From NCBI GenBank assembly GCA_015657505.1, contig JADLKE010000001.1, positions 169,570-226,429 of the forward strand: a DNA stretch of 56,860 nt, written 5' to 3'. Of the stretch, positions 54,275 to 56,860 are shown piece after piece. Under the pieces are notes generated by a model, which saw only the letters and a program-made list of their open reading frames with translations, searched no databases and was not told where the DNA came from. This DNA comes from Ignavibacteria bacterium. Its GTDB lineage: Bacteria; Bacteroidota; Ignavibacteria; Tepidaquicellales; Tepidaquicellaceae. Every line of letters starts with the position of its first letter. Within the stretch, counting starts at the first letter, position 1. Position numbers and translations under genes: made by a program.

Positions 54275-54748
54275 ATGCGAATCACAAGAATAATACTCGC
54301 GATAATGCTCTTCTTCCCCGCGTTCGGATTCGGACAGAACATAATCACTTACATCACATTCGAAAAAATACCGAATTTCGTTGAGACGCCGGGATACGAA
54401 TCATACAAAATCGAAGTCAGTCCGGGATACGAAGACCACGCGTTCAAATTCGAACTCGTGAGAACGGACACTCCCGGAACGGAAACGTCACACATCACGC
54501 CTCTGATAAAAGTGGAAATGAAAATTTACAGGAATAACCACAGAATGCCGGACGGCAAGGAAGAATGGGACTACGAAACGGAAATCATATCGAACGACAC
54601 CTACAGCGACGAAAATTTCGATATCGGCAAATGCACCGACTCGAAGCATCTCGTCTGCCTTGTGAGCGTGAAGGAAGGCGCGAAGTACAAGGTGCGTGTT
54701 TGGAACGCCTACGAAGTGCTGGAGGAAAAGGAACTGAACTTAAAGTAA
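54275..54748 (+). CDS. Exported protein of unknown function
   Basis: A 157-residue protein with a signal peptide (about 1-21, ending FGFGQ). The mature part is beta-rich with many charged residues: FEKIPNFVETPGYESYKIEVSPGYEDHAFKFELVR, then KVEMKIYRNNHRMPDG and YKVRVWNAYEVLEEKELNLK. It has two cysteines (KCTDSKHLVCL). I recognise no family. It is the only forward-strand gene in this block, flanked by repeat-rich non-coding DNA. Confidence 0.68.
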   Translation: MRITRIILAIMLFFPAFGFGQNIITYITFEKIPNFVETPGYESYKIEVSPGYEDHAFKFELVRTDTPGTETSHITPLIKVEMKIYRNNHRMPDGKEEWDYETEIISNDTYSDENFDIGKCTDSKHLVCLVSVKEGAKYKVRVWNAYEVLEEKELNLK

Positions 54749-54926
54749 TATTTATTCCACTCACGGAATACCGGAATAACTCCCCACTTTTGACAATTTA
54801 AAGTGGAAAGTTGAGAATGCAAAATTGCAGTTAAAAATTTAAAATTGGGAGTCGTTGAACAACCCGGATTATGAGTGATTGATAAAACATACCTCTTGAG
54901 GGGCACGAAGTATATATCTTCCGGAT

Positions 54927-55172
54927 TTATTTGTCTTTAACCTGCAAAGCCAGTTTATCGATGAAATTAACGGGATAGACAAAATTCTTTTTAAATTTAA
55001 TACCCAACTGTGCGGCGGGATTCAGGAGTTCTACACCAACGATTTGCCCATCAACATTGAGGTCGACAATAATATCGTCGTTAATCTCAACGGTTCTGTT
55101 AATCTTCCTGTTCTTCACATCGGTCTTCAGATAACCGATATTTTTTTCTATATTAATTTTAAGGTTCTTCAT
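54927..55172 (-). CDS. DUF2283-type small protein, partner of a DUF4258 gene
   Basis: An 81-residue soluble protein. The stretch IIVDLNVDGQIVGVELLNPAAQLG is the DUF2283 signature, the small beta domain often encoded next to DUF4258 proteins. It starts nine bases after the DUF4258 stop on the same strand. In several genomes such pairs are treated as toxin-antitoxin-like modules; that role is inferred and not proved here. Confidence 0.78.
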   Translation of the reverse strand: MKNLKINIEKNIGYLKTDVKNRKINRTVEINDDIIVDLNVDGQIVGVELLNPAAQLGIKFKKNFVYPVNFIDKLALQVKDK

Positions 55173-55181
55173 TTTTTAAAT

Positions 55182-55478
55182 TTAATAAAATTCCGGATAA
55201 ACGGAAATGACATCTATATCCTTGCCGGTAATTTGAGCGATGACGACAACCTTCTTTTTGGAATACTTTTTCTTTTTATCCGGATCTGTGACGGCAAATA
55301 ACTTTTCAAATTTCATCCTACCCTGTTTTGCCGGCCGGGATGAACCAAAATTTATAGTTTTCCTCACTTCGTATTCGGACACGCCTCTTTCTTTCATTCT
55401 ATCAAGCGCGTGCTCTATGAAGATAATCGGAGACAAATCAATTATTATGAAATTTAAAGTACATACCTTAGTCCGCAC
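55182..55478 (-). CDS. DUF4258-type protein (GTG start, or shorter)
   Basis: A 98-residue frame with the DUF4258 core: EHALDRMKERGVSEYEVRKTI near residues 22-42, then LFAVTDPDKKKKYSKKKVVVIAQ and a final strand IDVISVYPEFY. The outermost start is GTG at 55478, inside the last 25 bases of the outer-membrane gene. A TTG start about 14 codons later (before SPIIF) would remove a tail with no domain role. Paired with the DUF2283 gene downstream. DUF4258 proteins resemble small RNase-like toxins of the RelE/HicA size class, but no activity can be shown from the sequence. Confidence 0.72.
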   Translation of the reverse strand: MRTKVCTLNFIIIDLSPIIFIEHALDRMKERGVSEYEVRKTINFGSSRPAKQGRMKFEKLFAVTDPDKKKKYSKKKVVVIAQITGKDIDVISVYPEFY

Positions 55479-56095
55479 TCGACCGAAAACCCGCGCATAT
55501 TGCCGTCGGATTTTTCGATATTTCGATAAAGATTATATTGGAATTCAAGATTGAACTTCTTGCTAAGTTTAATATTGAGTCCGGCGCCTGCGAAAGCCGA
55601 GATACCGTAATACCAATCCTTGTTTATTTTTTCCAATGTTATAGGTTCAAGACCGGGGAATTTATGGATTTCTATTTTATACGAACCTATATATTCGAAA
55701 TGATGGCTAAAACCGAAATTTATATAAGTATTCACCTTTGCAGAGCTAAGGTAATATCTTCCGCCAAGGTCAATTTTTCCGAGATGATGTGCCGGGTTTT
55801 GCGATATTACATATTCAATTGAATTATATCCAGGTATCATCGTTTTCAAGTCACCATCCGTAAAAGTATATGTTGCATTCGCGAAGAAAGCCCAGTTCTC
55901 TGATTTCCTGTACTCCATTTCGAGTGTAACCGAATTCAGGAAATCATTTATTATATCATCCTTCTGATATCCAATAAATGTACCGCCGAAGAGCGCGAAG
56001 GAATAATGTCCTGTTGAGTCCGCGCACTGAGAGAAAGAATTGGTTGTAAAAACGAGAGATAAAAGAGCCGCAAAGATAATCGGGGAAAGTTTCAT
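55454..56095 (-). CDS. Outer-membrane beta-barrel protein
   Basis: A 213-residue protein with a signal peptide (about 1-23, ending NSFSQ). Alternating strands with aromatic residues follow (ALFGGTFIGYQKDDI, WAFFANATYTFTDGD, GKIDLGGRYYLSS, INFGFSHHFEYIG). The C-terminal strand (FSVECGLRYVL) is suited to barrel closure. No ligand can be named. The stop overlaps the DUF4258 frame by 25 bases, so the two could be transcribed together. Not closely related to the barrel protein at 42603. Confidence 0.8.
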   Translation of the reverse strand: MKLSPIIFAALLSLVFTTNSFSQCADSTGHYSFALFGGTFIGYQKDDIINDFLNSVTLEMEYRKSENWAFFANATYTFTDGDLKTMIPGYNSIEYVISQNPAHHLGKIDLGGRYYLSSAKVNTYINFGFSHHFEYIGSYKIEIHKFPGLEPITLEKINKDWYYGISAFAGAGLNIKLSKKFNLEFQYNLYRNIEKSDGNMRGFSVECGLRYVL

Positions 56096-56336
56096 ACGAA
56101 ATTTTATTTCGTTAATATAGTAAGAAATGTTTAATAAAAAAATTTAATATCCGTTGTACCGGAAGATTGTGCTTATTGCATCCTGTTAGCCAATTCAAAA
56201 TGTAAAATGCAAAATTTAAAAGTACATTTAAAAATTTATAATAGGATTTCGGGGAACGCGCATATGGAAGTTTCGGCGGTACATCAGAATATTTTAGCGG
56301 AACAGCGGAGAGTCGTGGCGGTACTGCCGGAGAAAT

Positions 56337-56505
56337 CGGGGAATATCAGAAAGTTTCGGGGAAATATCCCGGGATTTCGGGGGAATATCCGCGGGTATCA
56401 GGGGAATATCCGGGATGCCGGGGGAATATCCGCGGGTTGCGTGGAAATATCCGAAGGTTTCGGGGGAATATCTGCGAGTTTCAGGGGAATATCCGAGACG
56501 CCGGA
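56337..56505. repeat. 21-bp tandem array, consensus CGGGGGAATATCCGCGGGTTT
   Basis: About eight consecutive copies of a 20-21 base unit with invariant GGAATATC or GGAAATATC core. Copies 1-4 and 5-8 differ in reading frame by one base, yet the nucleotide core is retained, which indicates conservation at the DNA level. The unit contains short GGGG and CCG blocks. Confidence 0.85.
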
Positions 56506-56605
56506 TTTATCGCCGGGAACTTCGGCGGGACAGCGGAAATACCCGGATGTGAAGGAAAATAAGGGGAAAGTGGGAAAATGGGAAGAAAAGGAGGTTTTTG
56601 TAACG

Positions 56606-56631
56606 CGTCACGAAGCAAGGGCTTCGTGACG
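56606..56631. repeat. Perfect 11-bp inverted repeat
   Basis: CGTCACGAAGC and GCTTCGTGACG pair around an AAGG loop with no flanking T run, so it is not an obvious terminator. It separates the GGAATATCC array from the partial gene at the window edge. Confidence 0.65.
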
Positions 56632-56657
56632 AGAAGAAAATATATGAAGGCATATTC

Positions 56658-56860
56658 TTATATTATTTCACTATATTCAGTTCTCCCAAAACCAGCCAAA
56701 TCTGCATTATTAATAGGCAAACCTACGAATTCTGTGGGATATTTCTCGGTTAATATTTCTTTGAATTCTCTTGAAATAATAATTTTATCAGCAGATGACA
56801 GTTTATTTAAACGAGCACATTTATCTACAGGTGAACCAATTGGATCTAGTTTCTTATTGT
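56658..56860 (-). CDS. Partial gene, C-terminal part of a class III nucleotidyl cyclase-like protein
   Basis: The last 66 codons and stop of a gene whose 5' part lies beyond the window. The peptide reads from the edge as NKKLDPIGSPVDKCARLNKL and ends with NNADLAGFGRTEYSEII. The GSPVDKCARL...ADKIIISREF order matches the part of adenylate/guanylate cyclase domains that is usually GxxVNxAARLxxxAxxxxIxxS. The adenine-binding and transition-state residues cannot be checked fully without the rest. Codon third positions are visibly A/T-richer than in the preceding genes, suggesting a different origin. Not listed among long frames because its start is outside the window. Confidence 0.65.
   Translation of the reverse strand, partial: NKKLDPIGSPVDKCARLNKLSSADKIIISREFKEILTEKYPTEFVGLPINNADLAGFGRTEYSEII

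Larger units (their letters stand above)
56096..56657. other. 562-base gap dominated by short repeats
   Basis: From 56096 to about 56240 the sequence is AT-rich, with an AAATGTAAAATGCAAAATTT-type word shared with other gaps in the last 4 kb. The repeat array listed next follows. A forward open frame (56207-56629) crosses it but is not credible (see rejected items). Confidence 0.6.

Noticed and set aside
56337..56505. CRISPR array
   Set aside because: Units of 20-21 bases follow each other without spacers, the repeats are imperfect, and there are no cas genes.
56207..56629. 140-residue forward open frame with GNIRGF-like repeats
   Set aside because: It exists because a 21-base DNA repeat is open in frame. 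The repeat core changes reading frame halfway, the rest is low-complexity, and no ribosome-binding site is visible.

Overview
The window looks like a chromosomal segment of a Bacteroidota/Chlorobiota-type bacterium, most probably of the Ignavibacteria group. Four secreted proteins carry a C-terminal type IX secretion (T9SS) sorting domain with the NYPNPFN motif and an ending like KMMLVK, three of them on YCF48-type beta-propellers, which is typical of that lineage. Gene starts are mixed: a few have clear Shine-Dalgarno sequences (for example at 52066, 15793 and the TTG at 39555), but most do not. The organism is inferred from protein style, not from a marker RNA. I found no rRNA, tRNA, CRISPR array or insertion sequence.

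Layout. 1-3.9 kb: a soluble PAS histidine kinase followed by selD and mnmH (selenium use in tRNA wobble uridine). 4-9.7 kb, reverse strand: a fused E2-E1 2-oxoglutarate dehydrogenase/decarboxylase of the actinobacterial KGD type (TTG start), then a secreted prolyl oligopeptidase. 9.8-14 kb: a P-loop kinase-like protein, a 1.3 kb intergenic cluster of several repeat families, and an EF-G-2-type GTPase. 14-22 kb: a serine beta-lactamase-fold hydrolase, def-fmt, a T9SS beta-propeller, a WYL regulator and an M1 metallopeptidase. 22-29 kb, reverse strand: tig-clpP, a lipoprotein, and a five-PAS histidine kinase with an NtrC-type sigma-54 activator. 29-31 kb: mtnA and a two-helix membrane protein with a duplicated domain. 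31-38.7 kb, mostly reverse strand: small secreted proteins, a transglutaminase-murI-cutC run, OsmC, DUF1569 and a GT39 glycosyltransferase. 39-47 kb: many small housekeeping, stress or unknown proteins (DUF1579, SnoaL-like, VOC, TPM, SRPBCC, SIMPL, lipoproteins). 47-50.6 kb: more T9SS cargo, including an M6 metalloprotease. 50.7-56.9 kb: the accessory part. It holds a putative uncharacterised cysteine peptidase and a neighbour that share an SGL-x-x-P...GYRG domain, a zinc-ribbon membrane protein, a DUF4258/DUF2283 pair, several short repeat arrays, and the 3' end of an AT-rich nucleotidyl-cyclase-like gene cut by the window edge.

How the genes work together. Three themes are visible: (1) protein maturation and turnover (def/fmt, tig/clpP, several secreted peptidases); (2) envelope and secreted proteins that need Sec and T9SS; (3) regulation by PAS kinases and a sigma-54 activator. 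The best candidate for an undescribed system is the two-gene module at 50743-52066. Repeat families cluster in the large intergenic gaps (10.5-11.8, 48.5-48.8, 53.1-53.2, 54.1-54.2 and 56.3-56.5 kb) and look like dispersed genomic repeats rather than genes.
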